The notes beneath the pieces are model-generated. The model saw only the letters and a program-made list of their open reading frames with translations. It did not search any database and had not been told where the DNA came from. From contig CAJVWU010000023.1 in NCBI GenBank assembly GCA_913009755.1, positions 1-48,103 of the forward strand: a DNA stretch of 48,103 bases, read 5' to 3'. The first letter of the stretch is position 1. Each line of letters starts with the position of its first letter. Positions 1 through 7,683 of this stretch are shown here, piece after piece. This DNA comes from an uncultured Bacteroidia bacterium. GTDB lineage: Bacteria > Bacteroidota > Bacteroidia > Bacteroidales > F082. Position numbers and translations under genes: made by a program.

Positions 1-69
1 TTTAAAATGTTTATTGACCTCTTCCGGGGCAATTAATTCTATCAGCTTTTTATGCAATTCTTCTCCCAT
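1..69 (-). CDS. Partial CDS, N-terminal 23 residues; possibly a transposase-associated protein
   Basis: Only the first 23 codons lie inside the window (leftward, ATG at 69-67); the rest is beyond base 1. The visible protein begins MGEELHKKLIEL and continues with a Pro-Glu-Glu stretch. This helical start followed by a proline resembles the N-terminal segment of small helper ORFs of Bacteroidota insertion sequences (ISAon1-like), but 23 residues cannot prove it. A Bacteroidota-type promoter lies directly upstream (85-113), supporting a real start here. A perfect inverted repeat spans the start codon and the -7 box. Confidence 0.5.
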   Translation of the reverse strand, partial: MGEELHKKLIELIAPEEVNKHFK

Positions 70-96
70 TTTACCTTTTTCAATCAAAGGTAAAAT
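68..96. repeat. Perfect 11-bp inverted repeat over start codon and -7 box
   Basis: ATTTTACCTTT (68-78) and AAAGGTAAAAT (86-96) are exact reverse complements separated by 7 nt. The repeat covers the A of the leftward start codon and the TACCTTTG -7 box (85-92). If transcription starts about 7 nt past that box, only part of the hairpin is transcribed, so a protein-binding operator is more likely than an RNA attenuator. This role is inferred. Confidence 0.6.
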
Positions 97-113
97 TTAG
101 TCCAGCACATCAA
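85..113 (-). promoter_or_regulatory. Bacteroidota promoter for the partial leftward CDS
   Basis: Reading leftward, TTG (113-111) is followed by an 18-nt spacer and TACCTTTG (92-85), matching the TTG / TAnnTTTG consensus. The start codon at 69 follows closely. Confidence 0.55.
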
Positions 114-212
114 AATAAAATTTAGCCAAAATATTCAACCTGTAAAAATCCATGGTATAAAAGGACACATTACAAACAACAAAAAGAAAAGCACCTATTT
201 GATTAAATTGTT

Positions 213-220
213 TAACTTTG
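213..220 (+). promoter_or_regulatory. -7 box TAACTTTG
   Basis: TAACTTTG matches TAnnTTTG and lies 16 nt before the ATG at 237. No TTG is found at the expected 19-nt distance, so the -33 element is weak or absent. Confidence 0.45.
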
Positions 221-236
221 AACAGGCAATAATTAA

Positions 237-1082
237 ATGATAAACTTTCTAATATCAATCATTCTCTTTGCCGTTTCGGTTTTTCTGCTGGGGGTATCCA
301 TCCGGTACGGATTGAAAGGGGCCGGCCGGCTGGACGAGTACTTTTCAGCAAAAGCCAACAGGGCGTTCACAGGTTTTAACTGGTATTATCGTTTTCCGTT
401 TTCCATTGGCTTTATCCCCGAATATTATTTTTACCTCGTCATTGGCCGGGATAATTATTTCAAAACCAACTGGTGGCCGCTGAAGACATCGGCTTTTATT
501 TCCGTGCTGATCGCCGTTGCCTCACTGAAAAGCCGCTCGGCCGTTTACAATTATTTTTCATTTGAACTGGTAAAACAACACGGCCTGTCAGTACTGTTCA
601 CCTCTGGTAATTTTGTCTGGTTTCTGAATATTATAATGCTGCTTTATCTTGCACTGTTTGTTCTGATCATTGTCGAAAGCATAAAAATGCACGGCATTTA
701 TTCACCGGCCAGGATTATTATTTACAGTTTTTTGAGCTTTTTAATGGCTGACCTGACAGTTATTGTTCTCGGACTGATCGTCTTTTTTAGTATTGTCTAT
801 CTCGTTTGGAAGGTTATTAAATTTCTTTTCTTTTCACGAAGAAAATCCCGCTACCGCGATGAGCCTGATACGGATGAAGAAACAACTTCGGGAATATTTC
901 GAAAGGGCTTATCTTCATTCAAAGCGGAAGTAAAAGAATGGGAGCAGGATGTAAAGTCCGAAAGAAAACAGAAAAGAGAAACGAAGAAGCCAAAACATAA
1001 GCCGAAGATCCGCAGGAAAAAACCAAAGATCAAACGTTCATCTTTCGACGATGATAATATCCCACGGCTGCATCCCGACTAA
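237..1082 (+). CDS. Integral membrane protein with highly basic cytoplasmic tail, function unknown
   Basis: This 281-residue protein is not one I recognise. It opens with a hydrophobic segment (about residues 4-24) and has further probable membrane segments near 85-100, 128-147 and 157-190. The last 85 residues or so form a soluble tail extremely rich in Lys, Arg and Glu, with repeated KPK/RKK patterns (about 235-270). Such a tail could bind nucleic acid, acidic lipid or a protein partner; that is inference. A TAnnTTTG box sits just upstream. The next gene starts 51 nt downstream on the same strand, so co-transcription is possible. The start is the first in-frame ATG and begins directly with the membrane segment. 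Confidence 0.75.
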   Translation: MINFLISIILFAVSVFLLGVSIRYGLKGAGRLDEYFSAKANRAFTGFNWYYRFPFSIGFIPEYYFYLVIGRDNYFKTNWWPLKTSAFISVLIAVASLKSRSAVYNYFSFELVKQHGLSVLFTSGNFVWFLNIIMLLYLALFVLIIVESIKMHGIYSPARIIIYSFLSFLMADLTVIVLGLIVFFSIVYLVWKVIKFLFFSRRKSRYRDEPDTDEETTSGIFRKGLSSFKAEVKEWEQDVKSERKQKRETKKPKHKPKIRRKKPKIKRSSFDDDNIPRLHPD

Positions 1083-1133
1083 CTGAAATAACAAAAATCA
1101 AAAAACAAAAAATCTTCAAATAACAATTGTGAA

Positions 1134-2213
1134 ATGACCAAAATAGCGGGTAATATCAACGAAGTCATCGAAAAGCTTCAGGATGCGGTTAGCAGGGAAA
1201 GGTTAAACGGATATTTCGGCACTCCGGATTCCGCCGAAAAGATTGGGCTTTTTGAAAAGTCATTCGGCGTCCGGCTCCCCAATTCGTTTAAAACCTTTCT
1301 GCGCAATTTTGATGGTGGATTTATTGCAGATGGCGAAGCAGACAGTATGATCATGACCGGTGAATTTGATGAGGCAAAACGGATCAGCACCCGGATTTTA
1401 AGCATTGATGAAATTATTGAAGAATACGAAAGCCTTTCCCTTGATGACTGGAAACTGAAACCCGGTTACGAAGGCTTCTACCCTTACATCCCTTTTTGTA
1501 TCACCCCTGAAGATGAAAAACTGGTTTTTGTTGACAACACACTCAGGAAAGAAGAGTCGAAAGTTCTTGCAGCATTTCACGACGCGCCGGCATCGGGCTG
1601 GTTTGTTGTTTCTGCTAATTTTACCGACTTTTTAGAAAATTATTTCAACACCGGCGGCCACCCTGATTTGTACGGCAACCCATCGGAAACCCATGCGGAA
1701 GAATGGCTTGATCTGCTCAACGGCAGGCAGAAAGAAAAAGAGAATCCTGAAGAAATCATCGGGCGAGGCACAGTTTATCTTTCACTTTTCCCGGATGATG
1801 CTGTTACATACATTACCCGTGGCGATGCTTTTTTCCAATTGAAGCAATATGAAAAAGCACTGGCCGATTACAATAAAAGCATTGAACTCGACCAAAAAAA
1901 TGCACTCGCATATTATTGCCGGGGCGATATGTTGCTTTCCCTGAAAAAAGCCCGGCAGGCCCTGACAGACCTGGATTCGGCCTGCCAACTCAAACCGGAT
2001 GACCCGTTTTATCTTACGGGCAGGGCTGACGCTTTTTATGCACTGAATAGATTAGACAAAGCACTGGTTGATTGCAACCGCGCCATCGAAATTGACAAAC
2101 GCTACTTTTCTGCCTACAGCACGCGACGTAAAATCTATTCGAACCTTGGGGAAACAGAAAAATCTGCGGCTGACGCAAAAATGATTGACGAACTGTTGGC
2201 GGAAGATGAATAA
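1134..2213 (+). CDS. SMI1/KNR4 domain protein with C-terminal TPR repeats
   Basis: The 359-residue protein looks cytoplasmic, with no signal peptide or membrane segment. Residues about 20-175 look like an SMI1/KNR4 (SUKH) domain: a conserved LPxSFKxFLRxxDGG-type segment near 48-61 and later aromatic-rich strands ending in a typical FxDFLENYF helix. Residues about 210-355 form tetratricopeptide repeats, with the A-x-A-Y-Y-x-R-G-D pattern repeated about every 34 residues. In bacteria, SUKH proteins are often immunity proteins to polymorphic toxins, and TPRs mediate protein contacts. No toxin gene is visible beside it, so its target is unknown. It follows a membrane protein gene by 51 nt and may share its transcript. 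Confidence 0.8.
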   Translation: MTKIAGNINEVIEKLQDAVSRERLNGYFGTPDSAEKIGLFEKSFGVRLPNSFKTFLRNFDGGFIADGEADSMIMTGEFDEAKRISTRILSIDEIIEEYESLSLDDWKLKPGYEGFYPYIPFCITPEDEKLVFVDNTLRKEESKVLAAFHDAPASGWFVVSANFTDFLENYFNTGGHPDLYGNPSETHAEEWLDLLNGRQKEKENPEEIIGRGTVYLSLFPDDAVTYITRGDAFFQLKQYEKALADYNKSIELDQKNALAYYCRGDMLLSLKKARQALTDLDSACQLKPDDPFYLTGRADAFYALNRLDKALVDCNRAIEIDKRYFSAYSTRRKIYSNLGETEKSAADAKMIDELLAEDE

Positions 2214-2466
2214 TTCTGTAAGGGACATAATATAACCACCGGTTCATTATAAGATTTCCTTATTTAGAATGTTTCCAACTTTCTAAAAAACAAGTACTCG
2301 TTCCCGGATTTTTAGTATTTTTAAGCATTCTATCTGAAATCGCTCCGGATATTTTTCATTTTAATGAGCGGCCACATTTTCAAAAACCAACTGTTCAAAT
2401 AAATAAAAATCAATAATTACGTGAAAAAGTTATGCCTCCTGATTATTGAATAAAAACCAAAAATTT

Positions 2467-3036
2467 ATGAAAATATTTATCCCTTTAATGTTAGCCCTGT
2501 TCTTTAGCCTGAGCCTGTTGGCACAAAACGAAGACACGGCATCCGTTGTTAAGCCCCGTAAAACAAGGACCCTGACGCTTGAAGAGGTTTATACAATTGA
2601 TTCAACTCACTCAATTGGTGAATCCCCTCTCTTCGAAGCGTTCAAAGGCATCGGTGTTGAGCCGGTAAAAGAAGTTTACAAACTCAATCGCCTGGCGGTG
2701 GACAGTGTGCTTGCCGCCGATTCACTCAACCCGACTTTCTGGAGGGTGTATGGGTATCAGGCCGAACACTTATTTGTTCAGGCAAACAAAAGCCCCCAAA
2801 TAGCCATGTCAATATTCCTGCCATGGTTCCTTCTTGTTTTCCTGATTGTTGTTGTGGTTTTGTTTGTGAAAACTTTCTTTATCCACACCCGGTTATTGGA
2901 TCCTGAACGACCCGAAAATGACACCATTAAATTAGTTGACAAAGAGGCAATCAAAGAGCAGACGACGGAAGATGAGAACGTTGAAGATGGAGAACCTCCG
3001 GAGAACGGGGGTGAAGAAGCTGGTCAAATTCAATAA
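2467..3036 (+). CDS. Signal-peptide protein with one C-terminal TM segment, function unknown
   Basis: The preferred start is the ATG at 2467 (189 residues, MKIFIPLML...); an in-frame TTG at 2446 would only add a polar extension before the signal peptide. Residues 1-20 form a cleavable signal ending LLAQ. A soluble extracytoplasmic region follows, then a strong membrane helix at about 115-139 (IVVVVLFV core). The cytoplasmic tail of about 50 residues is very acidic, ending in runs of Glu and Gly. I recognise no family. The gene lies 24 nt upstream of the membrane-anchored zinc protein on the same strand, so the two are probably an operon and may form one membrane complex. Confidence 0.7.
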   Translation: MKIFIPLMLALFFSLSLLAQNEDTASVVKPRKTRTLTLEEVYTIDSTHSIGESPLFEAFKGIGVEPVKEVYKLNRLAVDSVLAADSLNPTFWRVYGYQAEHLFVQANKSPQIAMSIFLPWFLLVFLIVVVVLFVKTFFIHTRLLDPERPENDTIKLVDKEAIKEQTTEDENVEDGEPPENGGEEAGQIQ

Positions 3037-3060
3037 TTGAACCATTTAAACAGGAAAACA

Positions 3061-4869
3061 ATGAGTGAAAAATATAGTTATGAAAAAGACGTAAGTGGCA
3101 ATAAGAAACTGGAAAATGCACTAAGACAAAGTATCAATCAATGGGCGAATAGTATTCCTCACCATCCCTATAAAAACCTTGGCGATAAAATTACAGTCAA
3201 GAGCATTTGGCACAAACCTGCTTATCCTGTTCGCTTAAGAAGCCAGTATGAAGAAAGGTCCAAGCATAAGGATCATGAGCCTTTCACCGGACAAAAAATC
3301 CCTCCAAGGAAGTACCATGAACTGTCTGATTTTAATTCATGGGATATTTCGCTCAGTGAGATCAATGATTTTATTGATACCACAGATAAGTATTACGTCA
3401 ATGGTTCGCAATATGTAGCCGACTGTCACCACTGCGAGGCCAGGGGATGGATGACTTGTAATACCTGCCACGGCCATAAAATGATTACCTGTCCTGAATG
3501 TCGTGGAGCCAAAAAGGTGCAATGTGATTCGTGTGGCGGAAGAGGAGATTATCGGTGTGACAATTGCGGCGGCTCTGGTTATTCAAAAAAACAGGTTGCC
3601 CGATCTAAGACTGTTTGGGTGCAGAACCCTGACGGAAATGGGGGACATAATGAAACGAAAACCTACTATGAAACTGTGAGTGAACCCTGTAGAAGTTGTG
3701 GCAGAACCGGGCGTTTGACATGTAAAACTTGCGGTGGTGATGGAAAAGTAACCTGCCCGCGATGTAAGGGCCGAGGCGAAATAATATGTCCTACCTGTCT
3801 CGGTACCGGTCGCGTTGTTTGCCCTGTATGCGATGGGAAAACACAACTGATGCACCATTTTTATATCGAACGGAAACTCGAATATACCGATAAGAAAACT
3901 TGTGTAATCCATGAAGACATTTATGAAAGCTTCCCGGAATTTTTAGATGAATTTCCCAATTATGAATCTAAGGTTGTTTTTTCTCAAAAGGCGGATGCCC
4001 TGAAAGAAAATCAGTTGCCCAAAGATCATCATCTCAATTCTTATATTAATAAATTCATCAAACAAGCCGGTGACGAGGAGACTGAAACCCACAGCATGCA
4101 GTTTCAGCAATTGGATATTTCCTGTATTGACACCTGGGAGCTCCGCTATCAGTTAAAAGGGAAAGAATATGTAATGGCCTTTACCGGAAGCAATTATCAG
4201 GTTATCCCCGGGCTCAGCCCCATTTACGAAGTGGCTTACGAATATTGGGAAAAGGGAATCGCTGCCAAACGGTTTTTTCTGTATTCGCGCGCTTCACGGT
4301 TTCTTACCAAAGCTTACAAAATTGATGTTTTCGAGATGAAGCTAAAGGTAAGCACGGCCCTGGAAATTGTAAAAGATAAACTAGATCAATCTTATGGGCT
4401 GGGGGCTGTAATTGCCTTCTTGCTGTCAATCTTCTTCGGCGGTTTTGTCGCTTACACCTATTTCTCAGAAGTGAATTATATGTTCGGCTATGTTTCCTTC
4501 ATCAACAATCCGGATAATTTTCTCTATCCCTATCATGCCTGGTCACAAACGCTGTTTTCTGTGTTTCTGATTTTCCTGGCTTTCCTTTCAGCCAAATCAT
4601 GGATAAAGAAATTCGGACATCACATTCCTTCTGCCATTCTCAGAGTAGTAACGGGGATTGTTTTTACACTTGTAATTTCCGCCATCTTCCTGGCCGTATG
4701 GGCTTTACTCAATGCTACCGGAATTTCAATAATCATTACGTTTATTGTTTGGCTTGTGGTGAAGATTCTATGGATCCTCTGGTGGGTGATTAAGATAATA
4801 ATCGGCCTCGTTATCTTAGTAGTCCAGCTTGTCTGGGGTGTTTTAAAATGGTTGTGGGGCTTGTTTTAA
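3061..4869 (+). CDS. Membrane-anchored protein with ten CxxC zinc-ribbon (DnaJ-type) motifs
   Basis: The preferred start is ATG 3061 (602 residues, MSEKYSYE), since the in-frame TTG at 3037 abuts the previous stop. Residues about 122-257 hold ten CxxC motifs, five before and five after a polar insertion near 177-205. Many are in CxxCxGxG form, the zinc-binding signature of the DnaJ/Hsp40 cysteine-rich domain, but no J domain is present. A mixed soluble region (about 258-440) follows. The C-terminus has membrane helices near 447-470 and 490-515 and several more in 525-602, the last rich in Trp. DnaJ zinc domains bind unfolded or partner proteins, and ten motifs are more than twice DnaJ's four. 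It probably forms an operon with the preceding signal-peptide/TM gene. Function unknown. Confidence 0.75.
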   Translation: MSEKYSYEKDVSGNKKLENALRQSINQWANSIPHHPYKNLGDKITVKSIWHKPAYPVRLRSQYEERSKHKDHEPFTGQKIPPRKYHELSDFNSWDISLSEINDFIDTTDKYYVNGSQYVADCHHCEARGWMTCNTCHGHKMITCPECRGAKKVQCDSCGGRGDYRCDNCGGSGYSKKQVARSKTVWVQNPDGNGGHNETKTYYETVSEPCRSCGRTGRLTCKTCGGDGKVTCPRCKGRGEIICPTCLGTGRVVCPVCDGKTQLMHHFYIERKLEYTDKKTCVIHEDIYESFPEFLDEFPNYESKVVFSQKADALKENQLPKDHHLNSYINKFIKQAGDEETETHSMQFQQLDISCIDTWELRYQLKGKEYVMAFTGSNYQVIPGLSPIYEVAYEYWEKGIAAKRFFLYSRASRFLTKAYKIDVFEMKLKVSTALEIVKDKLDQSYGLGAVIAFLLSIFFGGFVAYTYFSEVNYMFGYVSFINNPDNFLYPYHAWSQTLFSVFLIFLAFLSAKSWIKKFGHHIPSAILRVVTGIVFTLVISAIFLAVWALLNATGISIIITFIVWLVVKILWILWWVIKIIIGLVILVVQLVWGVLKWLWGLF

Positions 4870-4980
4870 ACGTGAATAATAAAGATGGAAAGTAACCTCA
4901 CAAAACCATCTAAAATAAAAGAAGGAGGCGAGTTTAAGCGAAAATCGAAAGAGTAGCTAATCAAATTTAATATTCATGAA

Positions 4981-6237
4981 ATGAAAAAATTATTACTTGT
5001 TTTAGTGGTCATTTTATTGGGTGCCGGCATGGCAATGAGTCAGGGCACATGGTCAGTTTTAAACCCATCGAATTCCAACCTGCCTTCTGATAGAATTATA
5101 TCATTAGGCATTCCTATTGACGGCAATGTATTTATCGGTACGCCCGGTGGTTTGGTGACACCCAGCCATGCTTATGAATACAATGGTACAGACTGGATTG
5201 AATTTGAATGGATCAGCTCATTCAACGTAGCGAAAAGCAGCCCGGCGGGTTACATTGTTATAGCGACGGGAGAAGGGGTATTCCATTATGACGGAACCAG
5301 CCATTCGGTGTTTAATACAGATAATTCAAACCTGACATCCAATAATGTTTCTTGTTTGGGTATCGGCACCGATGGATTTGAATATGTCGGGCTGACGGCT
5401 GCCGGGCTGCTTTTTGACGGAGGCCTCGGTATTTATAACGAAAGCAGTTGGCTCGTTTACAATAAAGACAACTCTCCTTTGCCTGTAAAGAATGTTCTGT
5501 CCGTTTTGGAAAGCCATACCGGCGTTCTTTGGGTTGGAACACAAGATGGCGGCCTGGTTAAAAAAGATGGGGATGACTGGACGATTTTTGATACTGATAA
5601 TTCTGACATCCCGGGAAACACACCAACTTATATGGCCGAAACAACAGACGGGCCATTATGGATTGCATTTGTCAACAAAAGCATCGCAACTTTTGACGGC
5701 TCAAACTGGAACATTATTAAGGAAGGAAAAGTATCTGATTTTCCGGATGCAAAAGTTGTTGATCTGTTATTTGATACCGATAAAAATCTTTGGATCGGAT
5801 TTGAAAATGCAGGACTTGGCCGGTTTAACGGTACCGACTGGATATTTTATACAAAACAGACTTCCGGCCTTCCGGATGACAACGTCACCGGATTGGAACT
5901 AAGCCAGGACGGGCATATCTGGGTCAGCACCGATGGCGGTGGAATAGGTATTTATGATCCTGAATACAACTCAGCCATTGAATCTTTTCCGGCCAATGAA
6001 AATATTAATCTGTATCCCAATCCGGTGAATGCTACATTAAATATTGAATTGCAAGAAATTACAGGAGCAACCGGTTTGTTTGTTTATAATTTGATGGGGC
6101 AACTTGTCATTCAACAGGAAATGAATGAAGCATGTTTGCAAATTGATTGCAGTAAACTTAATCCGGGGCTTTACACTTTAAAACTAAAGGATCAAAAAGG
6201 AAGCCATTCCATTACAAGAACTTTTATTAAGAGGTAA
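4981..6237 (+). CDS. Secreted beta-propeller protein with T9SS C-terminal sorting domain
   Basis: This is a 418-residue exported protein. Residues 1-20 form a signal peptide ending AMSQG. Residues about 25-330 contain repeated ligand-sensor-like propeller blades (two-component regulator propeller type), seen as recurring W-V/I-G-T/F..G..G.. and D-W-x-x-F/Y patterns such as LWVGTQDGGL. Residues about 335-418 are a type A T9SS sorting domain: NLYPNP start, GLFVYNLMGQ core and a final GLYTLKL...FIKR strand. It should therefore be secreted through the type IX system and anchored or released at the cell surface. Unlike hybrid two-component proteins there is no kinase domain, so the propeller probably binds an extracellular ligand or partner. 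The start follows an overlapping ATG-AAA-TGA mini-ORF. Confidence 0.85.
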   Translation: MKKLLLVLVVILLGAGMAMSQGTWSVLNPSNSNLPSDRIISLGIPIDGNVFIGTPGGLVTPSHAYEYNGTDWIEFEWISSFNVAKSSPAGYIVIATGEGVFHYDGTSHSVFNTDNSNLTSNNVSCLGIGTDGFEYVGLTAAGLLFDGGLGIYNESSWLVYNKDNSPLPVKNVLSVLESHTGVLWVGTQDGGLVKKDGDDWTIFDTDNSDIPGNTPTYMAETTDGPLWIAFVNKSIATFDGSNWNIIKEGKVSDFPDAKVVDLLFDTDKNLWIGFENAGLGRFNGTDWIFYTKQTSGLPDDNVTGLELSQDGHIWVSTDGGGIGIYDPEYNSAIESFPANENINLYPNPVNATLNIELQEITGATGLFVYNLMGQLVIQQEMNEACLQIDCSKLNPGLYTLKLKDQKGSHSITRTFIKR

Positions 6238-6551
6238 ATGGAAGACAATTGGTAAAACAAATTTTTAATTACGAAACACCCATTAACAGGCTGGTTAACC
6301 CGTCTGTTCACACAGGGAGAATGATTAATTATAAAAATATAAACAGAGGAATGATTAATACTCTAATCCTATATTTTAAAAAACATGATAACATACGTGC
6401 CGGATTAAATTAAAGGGTTATCCACCCATAGTGACAATTGATGGTAAAATACCGACCATCAAAATTTATGGAACTTTCCGAAAATCCATATAAAAACAAA
6501 GAGTAGGAAGCAGTTACCGAAAAGCTATAATAGAGTAGGTATTTTAATTAA
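6238..6551. other. Intergenic stretch without gene
   Basis: No coding signal is visible on either strand. A small hairpin is possible where GATGGT is followed 9 nt later by ACCATC, near 6443-6464, but it has no T-run. No clear TTG/TAnnTTTG promoter is seen before the next gene, although this AT-rich stretch must carry its upstream region unless it is read through. Confidence 0.4.
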
Positions 6552-6917
6552 ATGAATATGTTTATGAAAAAGTTAGTTGTTATTTTTATTTCATTATTTT
6601 TTCTCACCGGTTTTTCTGCTTTCTCGCAGGTTACGGTTAATGATGTAGATATCAATAAATTAGACATCAATTATTGTGAGCTGGTAGCGAAAGCAGCCGG
6701 GTTTAGCATGAAATATGTGGTGATTGTAGATTACGGTCAAAAATTTTCATGGAAAGCACAAACAATAAAAGGTGCTGGCGGGAAAGCTATAAAATTCAAC
6801 AGCGTGATTCATGCTTTAAATTTTATGGATAAAAACGGTTGGGGCTATGTCAACAATTATGCCGTTGCCACAAAAGACGGAAGTGAATATCATTACTTAT
6901 TTAAGAAAAAGAAATAA
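6552..6917 (+). CDS. Small secreted protein, function unknown
   Basis: The protein is 121 residues (or 117 if the ATG at 6564 is used, which gives a more regular MKKLVV signal start). The signal peptide ends near SAFSQ, leaving a mature domain of about 95 residues. Its C-terminal third (GWGYVNNYAVATKDG...YHYLFKKKK) resembles small Bacteroidota exported proteins that end with a GW.FV..Y......YH...KK pattern, but no function is known to me. It is monocistronic: a 314-nt gap precedes it and a strong terminator follows 19 nt after the stop. Confidence 0.7.
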   Translation: MNMFMKKLVVIFISLFFLTGFSAFSQVTVNDVDINKLDINYCELVAKAAGFSMKYVVIVDYGQKFSWKAQTIKGAGGKAIKFNSVIHALNFMDKNGWGYVNNYAVATKDGSEYHYLFKKKK

Positions 6918-6935
6918 GGTTTTTCACTAACTCAC

Positions 6936-6969
6936 GGGGATGGCGAACAAATTACCATCCCCTTTTTTT
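6936..6969 (+). terminator. Rho-independent terminator
   Basis: GGGGATGG (6936-6943) and CCATCCCC (6955-6962) pair perfectly around an 11-nt loop and are followed by seven Ts (6963-6969). It terminates the small secreted protein gene. Confidence 0.9.
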
Positions 6970-7061
6970 CTTTCCTTCAGGCTAATCGGCATTATACCTT
7001 TTCCCATTTACAAAAGCGATACTATCCCAAAAAGAACTGACGCAGCCAAAACTATCCCCCC

Positions 7062-7109
7062 TCGCGCGAGTCTTCCCGCCCTGCCGGTGCGTAAGCGAGA
7101 CTTGTGCGA
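7062..7109. repeat. REP-like imperfect hairpin
   Basis: TCGCGCGAGTCT (7062-7073) can pair over 12 positions with AGACTTGTGCGA (7098-7109), with two G.T wobbles and a GC-rich 24-nt loop. GC-rich hairpins near a RAYT gene are the hallmark of REP/BIME elements, and a RAYT remnant starts 72 nt downstream. Whether other copies exist in the genome cannot be seen here. Confidence 0.5.
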
Positions 7110-7180
7110 AGCTAAACAGCGGAAACCAGCATAACAAGTAAAAACAACGCTAATCAGGAAGTTCTGCTTATCTTTGAAAC

Positions 7181-7306
7181 ATGAGCAGTAAGTACAAATT
7201 CCATAATCCTTACGGAACTTACTTCGTTACATTTGCCGTTGTCAGATGGCGGAAAAATCCGAATAGTAAATTTTACCAATTCTGGCAGCAAAACAATGCG
7301 GCATAA
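7181..7306 (+). pseudogene. RAYT (REP-associated tyrosine transposase) remnant with internal deletion
   Basis: The 41-codon frame starts MSSKYKFHNPYGTYFVTF, the usual opening of Bacteroidota RAYT/IS200-like Y1 transposases. After about 23 residues it jumps directly to RKNPNSKFYQFWQQNN, which matches a segment normally found far downstream in such proteins (an NTKYQFWQQHN-type motif). The central part, including the HUH motif and catalytic tyrosine region, is missing, and a stop follows. The enzyme is therefore dead. The family assignment is from memory of these conserved segments; the deletion is inferred from their adjacency. Confidence 0.65.
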
Positions 7307-7426
7307 ATGAAGATCATTGATTGACATCAGGTAATGGAGAAACCAAGTCTTCTTTCGGCTTATGTCAAAATTAATAAAACATTTTGAGAAAAAAATGAAA
7401 ATAAATTTGGATTTTAACACAGTATC

Positions 7427-7660
7427 TTGAGCCAGGGGGTTAAAATAACATCAATTAAAGCTGGAAATAGTACGACACCAATGTATGAATATCCAAATAA
7501 TTTTAAAATGAAGATGTTTGCAGGTACTTCAATAAATTTGGAACTCCGCTTTGATAAAATGTCGACAGATGCAAATAAAATTGTTTTGCTTCAGATACTC
7601 TTTGAACAGTATCCCGGAAAGGTAATTGAATTCCGCAACGTCCCATTAAAAAAAGAATAA
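7427..7660 (+). CDS. Small ORF of unknown function (possible gene fragment)
   Basis: The 77-codon frame opens with TTG and reads SQGVKITSIKAG... to VPLKKE. An in-frame stop lies four codons upstream and there is no ATG start before residue 19, so this may be the tail of a gene disrupted by the mobile-element debris at 7062-7306. Composition looks protein-like (alternating hydrophobic strands). It ends 23 nt from the convergent AAA+ gene. I do not recognise the family. Confidence 0.4.
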   Translation: MSQGVKITSIKAGNSTTPMYEYPNNFKMKMFAGTSINLELRFDKMSTDANKIVLLQILFEQYPGKVIEFRNVPLKKE

Positions 7661-7683
7661 GCAGAACGATCTGGCGCCTAAAA

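Noticed and set aside
6940-7134. 64-codon frame after the small secreted protein
   Set aside because: It runs through the terminator hairpin and the REP-like element; the protein sequence shows no family features.
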